A stretch of DNA of 64,000 nt, from assembly GCF_010500955.1 (NCBI RefSeq), contig NZ_QVMJ01000032.1:29521-93520 (forward strand), written 5' to 3'. The notes under the pieces were generated by a model that worked only from the letters and a program-made list of their open reading frames with translations, made no database searches and was not told the origin of the DNA. Origin of the DNA: Bacteroides sp. 519. GTDB lineage: Bacteria; Bacteroidota; Bacteroidia; Bacteroidales; Bacteroidaceae. The translations under genes and the position numbers were made by a program. Of this stretch, positions 1 to 9,155 are shown piece by piece. How positions within the stretch are numbered: the first letter of the stretch is position 1; each line of letters starts with the position of its first letter.

Positions 1-1456
1 TAACTATGCACGCACCTTTGGTAAACACGATGTAACAGCCATGGTACTTTACAACCAGAATGATTATCGTTACAGAGCCGATTTGGCAAAACGTTATCAA
101 GGTTTGGTGGGTCGTGCTACTTATGGTTACGACGATCGTTACCTGGCCGAAGTAAACTTTGGTTATAACGGTTCGGAAAACTTTATGCAAGGTAAGCGTT
201 TTGGTTTCTTCCCAGCTTTCTCTCTGGGTTGGCGCATCAGCAACGAATCTTTCATGGAAAATACAAAAGATTGGTTGAACAACCTCAAGCTTCGTGCATC
301 TTACGGACAGGTAGGTAACGATGTTTATACAGTGAATGGAGTAGCTCAACGTTTCCTTTACGAAGAAAAATGGAGCCAGATCAGCAATGATTATATGTTT
401 GGCAAGGACGGTAAACCCGGTATCTACGAAACACAATACCCCAACTATGGTGTTACTTGGGAACGTGCACACAAATATAATTTTGGTGTAGACTTTGGTT
501 TGTGGAACGGATTATTGAATGGTAGCATCGACCTCTTCCACGAAAAGCGTAATGATATCCTGACCAATTACCTCACACGTCCGGAATGGGTAGGGGTAAC
601 TATGGCTGCCGGTAACCTGGGAGAAACAGTAAACAGTGGTCTTGAAATTGAATTAAAACACCATAATCGTATTGGTAAAGACTTTTCGTACAACGTAGGT
701 CTCACATTCTCTCATGCAAAAAATGAGATTAAGAACATGGACGAACCTGCTTTGAAAACCGGTTATCGCAAACGCGAAGGTCACCCTATTGGTCAATACT
801 ACGGACTGGTATGCGATGGCTTTGTAACCTCTGCCGATTTGGCCGATCCTAACTTCCCTACATCAACCTTTGGTAATGTACAGGTAGGTGATTTGAAATA
901 CCGTGATATGAATAACGACGGTTTTATTGACGAACGCGATGAAACATTTATTGGTTACAGCGACGTACCCGAAAATACATACGCACTTACCCTAGGATGC
1001 AACTATAAAGGCATTGGTTTTAGTGTAATGTTCCAAGGTGTAGACCATGTAAGTAGATATTACGATGCTGAAGCTATGTTTGCGTTTGTTAATGGTGGTA
1101 AAGTAAAAGAACATCACTTGGATCGTTGGAATCCCACAAAATCGGAAGCCGAAAATATAGCAAACGCCAAGTACCCATTGTTGCACTATGATAGTTATGG
1201 CAACCACAACCAACGTGGAAACTCTTTCTTCCTGAAGAATGGTGCATTTATGCGTTTGAAGAATATTGAGTTGAGCTATACATTGCCTACAGAATGGATA
1301 AAAGTGGTAGGAATGAGCGACTGCCGAATTTACGTAAACGGTAACAACCTCATCACTTGGGATCATCTGGGTGATTTGTGCGACCCCGAGAGCAACGGTT
1401 CCAACCGCTATCCGATTATGAAGACTGTGAACTTTGGTGTAAACATTAAATTCTGA
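1..1456 (+). CDS. SusC/RagA TonB-dependent receptor, C-terminal part
   Basis: This is the C-terminal portion of a SusC-family outer-membrane receptor that imports oligosaccharides with TonB energy. The reading frame is open from base 2, so the start and plug domain lie outside the window. About 485 residues of beta-barrel are present, with typical SusC stretches such as LRASYGQVGND and a last residue Phe (FGVNIKF), the C-terminal barrel signature recognised by the BAM complex. The partner SusD lipoprotein starts 6 bp after the stop. It is the first of two SusC/SusD pairs in this locus. The family call is secure; the ligand is inferred only from the GH43 enzyme downstream. Confidence 0.95.
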   Translation, partial: NYARTFGKHDVTAMVLYNQNDYRYRADLAKRYQGLVGRATYGYDDRYLAEVNFGYNGSENFMQGKRFGFFPAFSLGWRISNESFMENTKDWLNNLKLRASYGQVGNDVYTVNGVAQRFLYEEKWSQISNDYMFGKDGKPGIYETQYPNYGVTWERAHKYNFGVDFGLWNGLLNGSIDLFHEKRNDILTNYLTRPEWVGVTMAAGNLGETVNSGLEIELKHHNRIGKDFSYNVGLTFSHAKNEIKNMDEPALKTGYRKREGHPIGQYYGLVCDGFVTSADLADPNFPTSTFGNVQVGDLKYRDMNNDGFIDERDETFIGYSDVPENTYALTLGCNYKGIGFSVMFQGVDHVSRYYDAEAMFAFVNGGKVKEHHLDRWNPTKSEAENIANAKYPLLHYDSYGNHNQRGNSFFLKNGAFMRLKNIELSYTLPTEWIKVVGMSDCRIYVNGNNLITWDHLGDLCDPESNGSNRYPIMKTVNFGVNIKF

Positions 1457-1462
1457 TAGAAG

Positions 1463-3220
1463 ATGAAAAAGACATTATTATATAGCATTTTTGCTCTGAG
1501 CATTGCTTCGGCTACGCTAACTTCTTGCGAAGATATGTTTGGAGACTTCCTCGATAAGCAACCCAGCAATGAATTGACTGGCGAAGAGGTGTTCAGCGAC
1601 TGGAACTTAATGCAACAGTTCCATATCGATACCTATAACTTTCTGCGTCATGGTGCCGGCCGTATTAATAGTTCGTGGTTAGATGCCGCAACCGATTTGG
1701 CAGAGAACAGTTCGGCAAACGGTGGAGTACGTACCACATTTAATATTGGCAACTATTATGGTGGCGGTGGTGCAAGCGAGTTAAGCGGAACCTGGGAGCA
1801 CTACTACCGCGGTATTCGCAAATGTAACATGATAATTGCACGTATAGAGAGTGTACCTAAAAATCCGGATTTAACGGAAGAAACTTATCTTGTACACAAA
1901 GCCAATATAACCTCCGAAGCTCGTTTTCTGCGTGCCTGGTTCTATTGGGAACTCTTCTTGCGCTACGGTCCGATTCCGATTGTAACAGAAGTGCTTGATC
2001 CAAACGGCGACTTGTTGAGTAACTATACTGAACGTCCCAGTATAAAGGAATATGTTGTTGATTTCATTCTTAAAGAGTTAAATGAATGCGAAGCCGGATT
2101 GATGAGTTATGCAGAAGCTACCGATGTTAGTCTTGCCGGACGTATTGGTCAACCCATGGCAAGTGCGCTTTATAGCCGCATTATGCTTTACATGGCAAGT
2201 CCACGTTTCAGCAGCGAGGCAGGCATTACATGGCAACAAGCAGCCGATGCAACTAAAAAGTTCATTGATGCTCACGGTAGTAACTATGAACTGATGCAAG
2301 GAACCAATTCAAAATCCGCATTAACAAATGCTTGGTTAGTGGAACCCTATGATAAATCAGCTAACAAAGAAATCATTTTTTACCGCAATGATGGTACTAT
2401 TTCATGGGGTAGTATTGCAAACGATACTCCGGTAGGCGAAGGTGGTAATGGTGGTCTTTGTCCATCGCAGAACCTGATTGATATGTACGATATGATTGAT
2501 GGTAGTTCACCTTTTCAGGGGTACGATGCAACAGGTGCTCCTATTTACAATGGCGTGAACCCAACTGTTAACACAACAAGTGGCTACAGTGATGCCAATA
2601 TGTGGGCGAATCGTGACGGACGTTTGGCGGCATCTATACTTCATCATGGAACAACATGGAATAACAGTGTGATCAATGTAATTAAAGGCCAACGCGATAA
2701 TCCGGTAGGTAACGCCAATGCAACTCCTACTGGTTATTACGTACGCAAATATATTCCCGAAACAATTTTGAGTGCTAACCATACAGGTAGTTCACGTCGC
2801 CTTTGGACTATTATTCGCTATGCAGAGATCTTATTGAACTATGCCGAGGCGTTGAACGAAGTACAAGGTCCATGTGAGGAAGTATATGGCCTGCTCGACC
2901 AGATTCGTCACCGTGCAGGTATCACAGGAAACGTTGCAGACCGTACCGATTTGAATACTAAAGAAAGCATGCGTAACTTTATTCATAAGGAACGTACAAT
3001 AGAATTGGCATTCGAAGAACATCGCGCATGGGATGTACGTCGTTGGAATGTAGCCGAAGAAGCATTAGGACGCGACATCATTGGTATTGATGTAGCTGCC
3101 AATGGTACTATTACCCGCAAGGTAGCCCAGAACCGTGTATTCCAGAAGAAGATGTACCTTTATCCTATTCCTGAAGGAGAATACTGGAAAACAGGAATTG
3201 AGAACAATCCAGAATGGTAA
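1463..3220 (+). CDS. RagB/SusD family surface glycan-binding lipoprotein
   Basis: SusD-like lipoprotein of 585 residues that caps the SusC barrel and captures glycan at the cell surface. A signal peptide ends in the lipobox LTSC (Cys22). The C-terminal half has the SusD pattern: RRLWTIIRYAEILLNYAEALNE, then the IRHRAGI and ERTIELAFEEHRAWDVRRW blocks, and a PIPEGE motif near the end. It begins 6 bp after the partial SusC and is followed 22 bp later by a second SusC, so the genes form one transcription unit. No disruption is visible. The ligand cannot be read from the sequence. Confidence 0.95.
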   Translation: MKKTLLYSIFALSIASATLTSCEDMFGDFLDKQPSNELTGEEVFSDWNLMQQFHIDTYNFLRHGAGRINSSWLDAATDLAENSSANGGVRTTFNIGNYYGGGGASELSGTWEHYYRGIRKCNMIIARIESVPKNPDLTEETYLVHKANITSEARFLRAWFYWELFLRYGPIPIVTEVLDPNGDLLSNYTERPSIKEYVVDFILKELNECEAGLMSYAEATDVSLAGRIGQPMASALYSRIMLYMASPRFSSEAGITWQQAADATKKFIDAHGSNYELMQGTNSKSALTNAWLVEPYDKSANKEIIFYRNDGTISWGSIANDTPVGEGGNGGLCPSQNLIDMYDMIDGSSPFQGYDATGAPIYNGVNPTVNTTSGYSDANMWANRDGRLAASILHHGTTWNNSVINVIKGQRDNPVGNANATPTGYYVRKYIPETILSANHTGSSRRLWTIIRYAEILLNYAEALNEVQGPCEEVYGLLDQIRHRAGITGNVADRTDLNTKESMRNFIHKERTIELAFEEHRAWDVRRWNVAEEALGRDIIGIDVAANGTITRKVAQNRVFQKKMYLYPIPEGEYWKTGIENNPEW

Positions 3221-3242
3221 TCCTTAAATCGTATAATAGAAT

Positions 3243-6200
3243 ATGTATAATTTAAATCATATCATAAAGAAATTAACAGAAGCAGGCAAAGTCTTGCTAC
3301 TGGTTACTTTACTTTTAGCAACCGGTACTGTTTATGCACAGAACGCCCAGACACTGAGAGGCCGTATTGTGGATGCTGATGGTAATCCCATTGCCGGGGC
3401 AGTGGTGAATATAGCCGAAGAAAGCCGTATTGCACTGTCTGATGTAGATGGCTATTTTGAATTGAAGCTTGTTAGAACTTCCGACGAAATCTGTGTCAGC
3501 AGTGTGGGATACAAAAACATACAAGTACCAGTTAACTTTACGCCCGGTTTCGAGGTTGAATTGGAATCCGATCTTGATGAGTATCTTCATACTACACCTG
3601 TGGCTTTTGGACGCAAAACCAAGAAACTGGTAACCGAAGCTACTTCTGTAGTAACGGGCGAAGAACTTCAAAAGCACCCTATAACTGTGCTTCAGAATGC
3701 GTTTACCTCTACCGTTACTGGTATGCAAACCTACGAATGGTCTAGCGAACCGGGGTGGACAGAAACAGCTATGTATATTCGTGGTATCCGTACCATGAAC
3801 AGTGGTGCCCGTGCTCCGTTGGTTATGGTAGACAATGTGGAACGCGACCTTTCGTTTCTTGATGCATTCCCAATTGAAAACATTACTATACTGAAAGATG
3901 CTGCCGCCACTGCTATTTACGGTATGCGTGGTGCCAATGGTGCTATTGTGGTAACAACCAAACGTGGTAGTGCCGGAAAAACCAACATTGATTTTACACA
4001 AGAGGTAGGTTTCCAGATGTTGAGTAACAAAATGGAAAACCAAAACTCCTACAACATGGCACTAACACGTAACCAGGTAAAATACCTGAGCGGGCAAGAT
4101 CCAATGTACACCGACGAACAGATTGAAATGTATCGCCGGGTGTCAAATGGCGAGAAACTGGAAGGTATTGACCAATACAGATACTTCAACACAAATTGGT
4201 TTGATGAACTTTATCGCGAAACAGCTCCAATGTATAAAACCAACCTGCAAATAAATGGTGGTAATGAAACTGCCCGCTACTATATTTCGTTCTCTTACCT
4301 CCGTCAAGAAGGTATGTGGAACGATAAGTGGACCGGTTACAGTAAGAATTACAATACCGGGCACACATTGAATCGCTGGAACTTGCGTTCAAACATCGAC
4401 ATTGATGTAACAAAACACTTGAATGTATCTCTTGATTTAGGTGGACGTATCGACAACATTACACAGCCTACCGAAGGGGTATTTAACTTAACTACTTTCG
4501 GAGCAGTTGAGGCCAATCCGATGGAGCCGGTATATACACCCGATGGCCGAATTTACGCCTCGAGTACAGCAACAAATGCGGGCCGTTTACTAGCATCTTC
4601 TGGTCAGGAAAAAAACCGTCGTCGTAATTTATACTCTACAGTAAACATCAATGGCGATTTAAGTCCTATACTGGAAGGGTTAAAAGTGAATGCAACTGTA
4701 AGTTTCGACTCATACGAAACATTTGAGTCTACTCAGAGAAATGCTGTTAATTCGTACAACTATGATTATATGAATATGGATGTAACCGATCCGTCGCAGT
4801 TTAAATACGCCCAATTCTCTACCTATTCGGCATTAAGTGATCCAACTCCTAATCAGCGTGAGTTTTATTACAATTTGAATTTAATCGGTGGTTTGAGTTA
4901 CAGCAACAAGTTTGGTCAACACGCTATCGAAGCCCGGGCCTTTGCACGTGCTTATCGTAATCAAACAAAAGCGTATGAGTCTTCCAATCGTTATCTTTCA
5001 TACAACGCACAGGTAACATACGATTATGCCAACCGTTATGTGTTTTCCGGAAATATAGCACGTATGGCTTGCGACAATTTCAGTGAAGACGAACGTTGGG
5101 GTACTTTCTATGGTGCATCTGCCGGTTGGATTGCTTCCGAAGAAGCATGGTTAAAGAATGAGAATATCAATCTGTTGAAACTCCGCGCCTCTTATGGTCG
5201 TGCCGGACAATCTACCACTGGTGGAGGTCGTTATGCATATCAAAACACATACGGCTCGGCTACTGGCTATGGTTTTGGCTATTCGGGTTCTTATGTTAAT
5301 GGATTCTCGGAAACAATGGCGGGTAATTCCAATAACAAATGGGAAATATCAGACATGTTGAACGTTGGATTGGAATTTGATTTCTGGAACAAAAAACTTT
5401 ATGGTGAAGTAGATGTATTTAAAGAATGGCGTTCGAATATCCTGGTTACCCGCAACAGTGTACCATCACTCTTAGGTATTTCTGTAGCAAAAGATTCTTA
5501 TGGAAAAGCCGAAACAAAAGGTTTTGAAGTAAGCCTTGGCCATCGCAACCGTATTGGTGATTTCAATTATTATGTAGAAGGTATGCTTACCTACAACACC
5601 AATAAAATTACCGAAATGGACGAAACTGAACCCAATGTGGAATGGCAACGTAAAACAGGGAATCGTATTTATGACTACACCTCTGTTATCGGTTTATACG
5701 AAAGTTCGTTCAACAATGGTATTGGTGGTTGGAACCGCTACAAATTTACACAATGGGCCAGCGATCCCAGTTTGATTGCAACCAGTCAGCAAGATGCTAT
5801 TGATCATCCGGAAAAATATCCGTATAACACAGCATCTAATGGGTCGCAACAATTGGGTACAGCTGTATTCAAAGATTTGAATGGCGACCGCCAGATTGAT
5901 GCTAACGATATGGTACCGGATACCTATACCATTATCCCCGAATTGATACCAACACTTACACTTGGTTTTGAGTGGAAAGGTTTCGACGCACGTGCTGTAC
6001 TCACAGCTTATATGAATCGTGATGTATTCCTTTCGCCGGCAGTGTCTTGGTCGGGATGGGGTAATCAAGGTACACACGAAGTTGTTAACGCATGGGGTTA
6101 TTACACCGACGATCCACTTGATTCGCGTAACATAAATGCCAAATACCCACGTCCGGCTTATGGTAGTTTCAATGCCATTGACAGCGACCGCGATACAGGT

Positions 6201-6452
6201 ACTTATCAAAACGATATTTGGATTGTAAACGGTAATTTCTTATCTCTTCGTAACGTTGAAGTAGGATACTCATTACCCAAACGATTGATAGCAAAAGCCA
6301 ACCTAACCAAATGCCGTCTTTATTTCAGCGGTTATAACCTTTGCACATGGAGCAGCTTACCCGATGGCGTTGATCCGGAAAAGCCGATGAGTTATGTGTG
6401 GTGGTATCCTAAAACCCGGACATTTACATTTGGTATAAACATTGGTTTCTAA
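3243..6452 (+). CDS. SusC/RagA family TonB-linked outer membrane protein
   Basis: Full-length SusC homologue of 1069 residues. A signal peptide ending near TVYAQ is followed by a carboxypeptidase-D-like regulatory domain (about residues 38-118, LRGRIVDADGNPIAGAVV). The plug domain is at about 130-245, with YIRGIRTMNSGARAPLVMVD and LKDAAATAIYGMRGANGAI, and a 22-strand-type barrel ends in Phe (FGINIGF). It has no extra N-terminal STN domain, so it is unlikely to signal through an anti-sigma factor. The gene lies between the first SusD and the second SusD, forming the second import pair. The length is normal for the family. Confidence 0.96.
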   Translation: MYNLNHIIKKLTEAGKVLLLVTLLLATGTVYAQNAQTLRGRIVDADGNPIAGAVVNIAEESRIALSDVDGYFELKLVRTSDEICVSSVGYKNIQVPVNFTPGFEVELESDLDEYLHTTPVAFGRKTKKLVTEATSVVTGEELQKHPITVLQNAFTSTVTGMQTYEWSSEPGWTETAMYIRGIRTMNSGARAPLVMVDNVERDLSFLDAFPIENITILKDAAATAIYGMRGANGAIVVTTKRGSAGKTNIDFTQEVGFQMLSNKMENQNSYNMALTRNQVKYLSGQDPMYTDEQIEMYRRVSNGEKLEGIDQYRYFNTNWFDELYRETAPMYKTNLQINGGNETARYYISFSYLRQEGMWNDKWTGYSKNYNTGHTLNRWNLRSNIDIDVTKHLNVSLDLGGRIDNITQPTEGVFNLTTFGAVEANPMEPVYTPDGRIYASSTATNAGRLLASSGQEKNRRRNLYSTVNINGDLSPILEGLKVNATVSFDSYETFESTQRNAVNSYNYDYMNMDVTDPSQFKYAQFSTYSALSDPTPNQREFYYNLNLIGGLSYSNKFGQHAIEARAFARAYRNQTKAYESSNRYLSYNAQVTYDYANRYVFSGNIARMACDNFSEDERWGTFYGASAGWIASEEAWLKNENINLLKLRASYGRAGQSTTGGGRYAYQNTYGSATGYGFGYSGSYVNGFSETMAGNSNNKWEISDMLNVGLEFDFWNKKLYGEVDVFKEWRSNILVTRNSVPSLLGISVAKDSYGKAETKGFEVSLGHRNRIGDFNYYVEGMLTYNTNKITEMDETEPNVEWQRKTGNRIYDYTSVIGLYESSFNNGIGGWNRYKFTQWASDPSLIATSQQDAIDHPEKYPYNTASNGSQQLGTAVFKDLNGDRQIDANDMVPDTYTIIPELIPTLTLGFEWKGFDARAVLTAYMNRDVFLSPAVSWSGWGNQGTHEVVNAWGYYTDDPLDSRNINAKYPRPAYGSFNAIDSDRDTGTYQNDIWIVNGNFLSLRNVEVGYSLPKRLIAKANLTKCRLYFSGYNLCTWSSLPDGVDPEKPMSYVWWYPKTRTFTFGINIGF

Positions 6453-6470
6453 TCATATAAAATAGAAAAC

Positions 6471-8294
6471 ATGAAAAAGATATTCAAATATATGGCAGCC
6501 GCACTGCTGGCTGTAAATATTACTTCTTGCAGCGATTTCTTAGACAAAGAAGTAGACTTGACTTTGGATGCAGAACAGGTGTTCCAGAAATTTGAAAACA
6601 CCCGTGGTTACCTGGCAAACATCTATACTTACCTGCCCGATGCGTTTGTTGGATATACAGATGGACAGTACCGCGGTGCATCACGCGACTGTATGACTGA
6701 TAATGCGCTTTCTTTTTGGAGTGCGCATTTCTACCACAGTGTATTAACCGATGCTTATGCAGCAACCAATCATTCGCTTGCTAATGATTTGTGGCCTAGA
6801 AACTTCAAAGGTATTCGTGCAGCCAATTCATTCTTGAAATATGCCCGCGAAAGTGTAGTGAAAAACACAGAAATGGAAGGCGACGACAATCGCTTGTACG
6901 ATCGTTATATGGCCGAAGCCCGTTTATTGCGTGCTATTTTTCACTTTGATTTGTTGGGCTGGTTTGGCGATATTCCTGTAATTGGTGAAGACGAAGAGGG
7001 TGTACCCATTATTTTTGAATACACCAAACCCGAGGAGATGAACATGGCGCGTACCAATACTGCCGAAGCATTGAAATGGATTGCCGACGAGTGTGATAAA
7101 GTAAAAGATGTATTACCTTTCAGATACACACAAGAAGAATTGAACTGGGGCCGTGTGAATGGAGCTGCTGCGTATGCTTTAAAAGCCAGAGCTTTGTTAT
7201 ACAGAGCATCGGCTTTGCATAATCCAAGTAACGAGGCTTCCAGATGGAGAGAAGCAGCAACAGCTGCAACAGATTTTATAGCTAAAAATAAAACTATAAA
7301 TAATCCATACAAGCTGTACACTACTACAGACAATGATCCAAATCAAAACTATTACCAATGTTTTATTTCGACCCCTCACTTGAATAACGAATATATTCTG
7401 AGTCGTTCGGAGTGGCAGACTCGCGAGATTGAATTGTTTCTAGCTCCTTGTGGATTCAGTGGAAACGTAAATTCAACAGGACGTACCAATCCAACACAAA
7501 ACCTGGTAGATAGTTATGAAACCATAAAAGGGTTGCCTATTGATCAGGATCCATCTTACGACCCACAAAATCCTTATGCAAACCGTGACCCTCGTTTGGA
7601 ACAAACCATTCTGCACCACGGTTCTGTTTGGGGAGATGCAAAACAAGATGAAGAACGTGAAGTAGATGTAACCTATGGATCGGGTAAAGATTACCAGGAA
7701 TTGCATGGCGGAACACTCACAGGTTATTATACAAAGAAATTCCTGAACAATATGTCGTTCAAGAGTCCGAGTACATATACACATGCCTGTCCTATCTTCC
7801 GTTATGCCGAAGTATTGCTGAATGCAGCCGAAGCTATAAACGAAGCAGATGGTCCGGAAAAAGCTTATCAATATGTAAATGAAGTACGTGGGCGTGTAGG
7901 TATGCCTGCTTACAGTGGAATGAGCCAAACACAGCTTCGCGAACGTATCCGCAACGAACGTCGTATTGAACTTTGTTTTGAAGATCACCGCTTCTACGAC
8001 GAACGTCGTTGGAAGTTGTTTGAAGGAAAAACTGCTGCCAGCGAAAAGAATCAGCCATACTACCAACAAGTTTATAACATTTATGGAGTATCGGTAACAC
8101 CTTCGCAGGGTACCATGTTTAATTATGGTCCGGCCGAAATGCATAAATCACGCGCATTCAACAGTCCGAAGAACTACTTCTTCCCCATACCGGATGCCGA
8201 AATCAAAAGATTACCTAACTTAAAACAAAATCCCGGCTGGGAATTAGGTTCGAGTTCGGGTAGTGGAAACGAGACTGAAGAATCTGCAGAATAA
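6471..8294 (+). CDS. RagB/SusD family surface glycan-binding lipoprotein
   Basis: Second SusD-like lipoprotein, 607 residues, with signal peptide and lipobox ITSC (Cys20). The SusD helical repeats are recognisable from the LRAIFHFDLLGWFGDIPVIG block and from FRYAEVLLNAAEAINEADG, RIRNERRIELCFEDHRFYDERRW and the final FFPIPDAEI. It ends in a Ser/Gly/Glu-rich tail. The start is 18 bp after the SusC stop. It presumably forms the lid of the receptor encoded at 3243-6452. Two pairs in one locus usually mean import of differently sized or branched pieces of the same polymer; that is inference. Confidence 0.95.
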   Translation: MKKIFKYMAAALLAVNITSCSDFLDKEVDLTLDAEQVFQKFENTRGYLANIYTYLPDAFVGYTDGQYRGASRDCMTDNALSFWSAHFYHSVLTDAYAATNHSLANDLWPRNFKGIRAANSFLKYARESVVKNTEMEGDDNRLYDRYMAEARLLRAIFHFDLLGWFGDIPVIGEDEEGVPIIFEYTKPEEMNMARTNTAEALKWIADECDKVKDVLPFRYTQEELNWGRVNGAAAYALKARALLYRASALHNPSNEASRWREAATAATDFIAKNKTINNPYKLYTTTDNDPNQNYYQCFISTPHLNNEYILSRSEWQTREIELFLAPCGFSGNVNSTGRTNPTQNLVDSYETIKGLPIDQDPSYDPQNPYANRDPRLEQTILHHGSVWGDAKQDEEREVDVTYGSGKDYQELHGGTLTGYYTKKFLNNMSFKSPSTYTHACPIFRYAEVLLNAAEAINEADGPEKAYQYVNEVRGRVGMPAYSGMSQTQLRERIRNERRIELCFEDHRFYDERRWKLFEGKTAASEKNQPYYQQVYNIYGVSVTPSQGTMFNYGPAEMHKSRAFNSPKNYFFPIPDAEIKRLPNLKQNPGWELGSSSGSGNETEESAE

Positions 8295-8311
8295 TTTAAA
8301 AACGTTCAATT

Positions 8312-8749
8312 ATGAAAATGAATAAATGGTTAAATATACTATTGGTGAATTGTTTATTATTGACCGGCTTTACAGCTTGCAGTGATGACGATGATCCTAC
8401 CGAACTATCTTTTAATGTACCTGTACTAACTGATATTGTTACTCCAACTGCTGTAGTTACAGCTGATCTAATTGTAAATCAAGATGATCTGGACGAAGGT
8501 CGTATCAGGGTTATGAGTTATGGTTTCTGTTACAGTACCTCAAATAATCCTACAATTTATGATGCCACTGTAACAGCTGCTCCTGAAAATAAAAAGATGG
8601 AAGCAACCTTAACAGAACTTGAGGACAATACAGTATATTATGTACGTGCTTTTGCTACTTTATATCCCAATGGTGTAGTATATTCGCCAGAAGTAGAAAT
8701 GAAAGTAGGGGTAATTGAAATACCTTCTGAAGAAACACCTGCAGAATAA
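8312..8749 (+). CDS. Small surface lipoprotein with one Fn3-like domain
   Basis: A 145-residue lipoprotein with lipobox FTAC (Cys23) followed by an acidic SDDDD stretch, a pattern often linked to surface export of lipoproteins in Bacteroidetes. The rest is one all-beta domain of about 105 residues. The segment GFCYSTSNNPTIYD, the closing TVYYVRAFATLYPNGVVYS and the 'T-P-T-A-V-V-T-A' opening strongly resemble the N-terminal domain of the GH43 protein at 9156 (KGICYDTQANPT, KYYVKAFVTVANGSPVYS). It is probably an accessory glycan-binding (SusE/F-position) protein of the same locus. No catalytic motif is seen. Confidence 0.8.
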   Translation: MKMNKWLNILLVNCLLLTGFTACSDDDDPTELSFNVPVLTDIVTPTAVVTADLIVNQDDLDEGRIRVMSYGFCYSTSNNPTIYDATVTAAPENKKMEATLTELEDNTVYYVRAFATLYPNGVVYSPEVEMKVGVIEIPSEETPAE

Positions 8750-8760
8750 GACTTGTAAAT

Positions 8761-8781
8761 CACCCGCATGGATTGAGGGTG
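8761..8781. repeat. Small hairpin carrying the CCGCATGGA loop motif
   Basis: A 5-bp stem (CACCC / GGGTG) encloses GCATGGATTGA, and the 9-mer CCGCATGGA lies at 8764-8772. It is 11 bp after the lipoprotein stop codon. The same 9-mer occurs in the loops of much longer palindromes at 25350, 28782, 59210 and 61984, so this is probably a minimal or decayed member of that group. There is no T-run, so it is not an obvious terminator. Confidence 0.5.
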
Positions 8782-8812
8782 TTAAAAGTGATCGTTCTTT
8801 AAGTTACGATTT

Positions 8813-9119
8813 ATAAGCAATTACCCCGAAAGGGGGCTGTTAAGTTCTCTGCTCTGAAAGAGCATCCTTTCGATAACCCCGGACAAGCTTGCCTTGCGTA
8901 GTCCGGGGTAGATAAACATCAAAAGCATTAAAACTCTGAAAGAGTTTCCCTCCTTATTCAGGGACAACTCCTTCAGAGTTGAACTCACTTTGGCATGTCG
9001 CCACCCCGGACTGCGCAGGCAGGCTTGTCCGGGGTTATCGAAAGGATGCTCTTTCAGAGCAGAGAAAACTTTACTAAACAAAGAACTTAACAGCCCTGCC
9101 CTTCGGGGTGGTTGCTTAT
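8813..9119. repeat. Composite palindromic repeat A, copy 1
   Basis: Long imperfect inverted repeat filling most of the gap between the lipoprotein and the GH43 gene. The outer arms pair ATAAGCAATTACCCCGAA with its complement at 9102-9119. Next in are GGGCTGTTAAGTTCT (8834) and AGAACTTAACAGCCC (9082), then the arms around CTCTGCTCTGAAAGAGC and CCCCGGACAAGCTTG, and a centre with smaller CTCTGAAAGAG-type dyads. A near-identical copy is at 24251-24530. No transposase is encoded, so it may be a non-autonomous (MITE-like) element; that is inference. The gap contains no gene. Confidence 0.85.
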
Positions 9120-9155
9120 ATGAGTTTAACCAGTATTACCTATAAAAAATCATTT

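Noticed and set aside
3315..4043. Long minus-strand frame of 242 residues opposite SusC
   Set aside because: It is antisense to a clear SusC gene, rich in Cys/His/Thr, and has no domain signature.
8821..9081. Minus-strand open frame of 86 residues
   Set aside because: It lies entirely in repeat A; the translation only reflects the palindrome.
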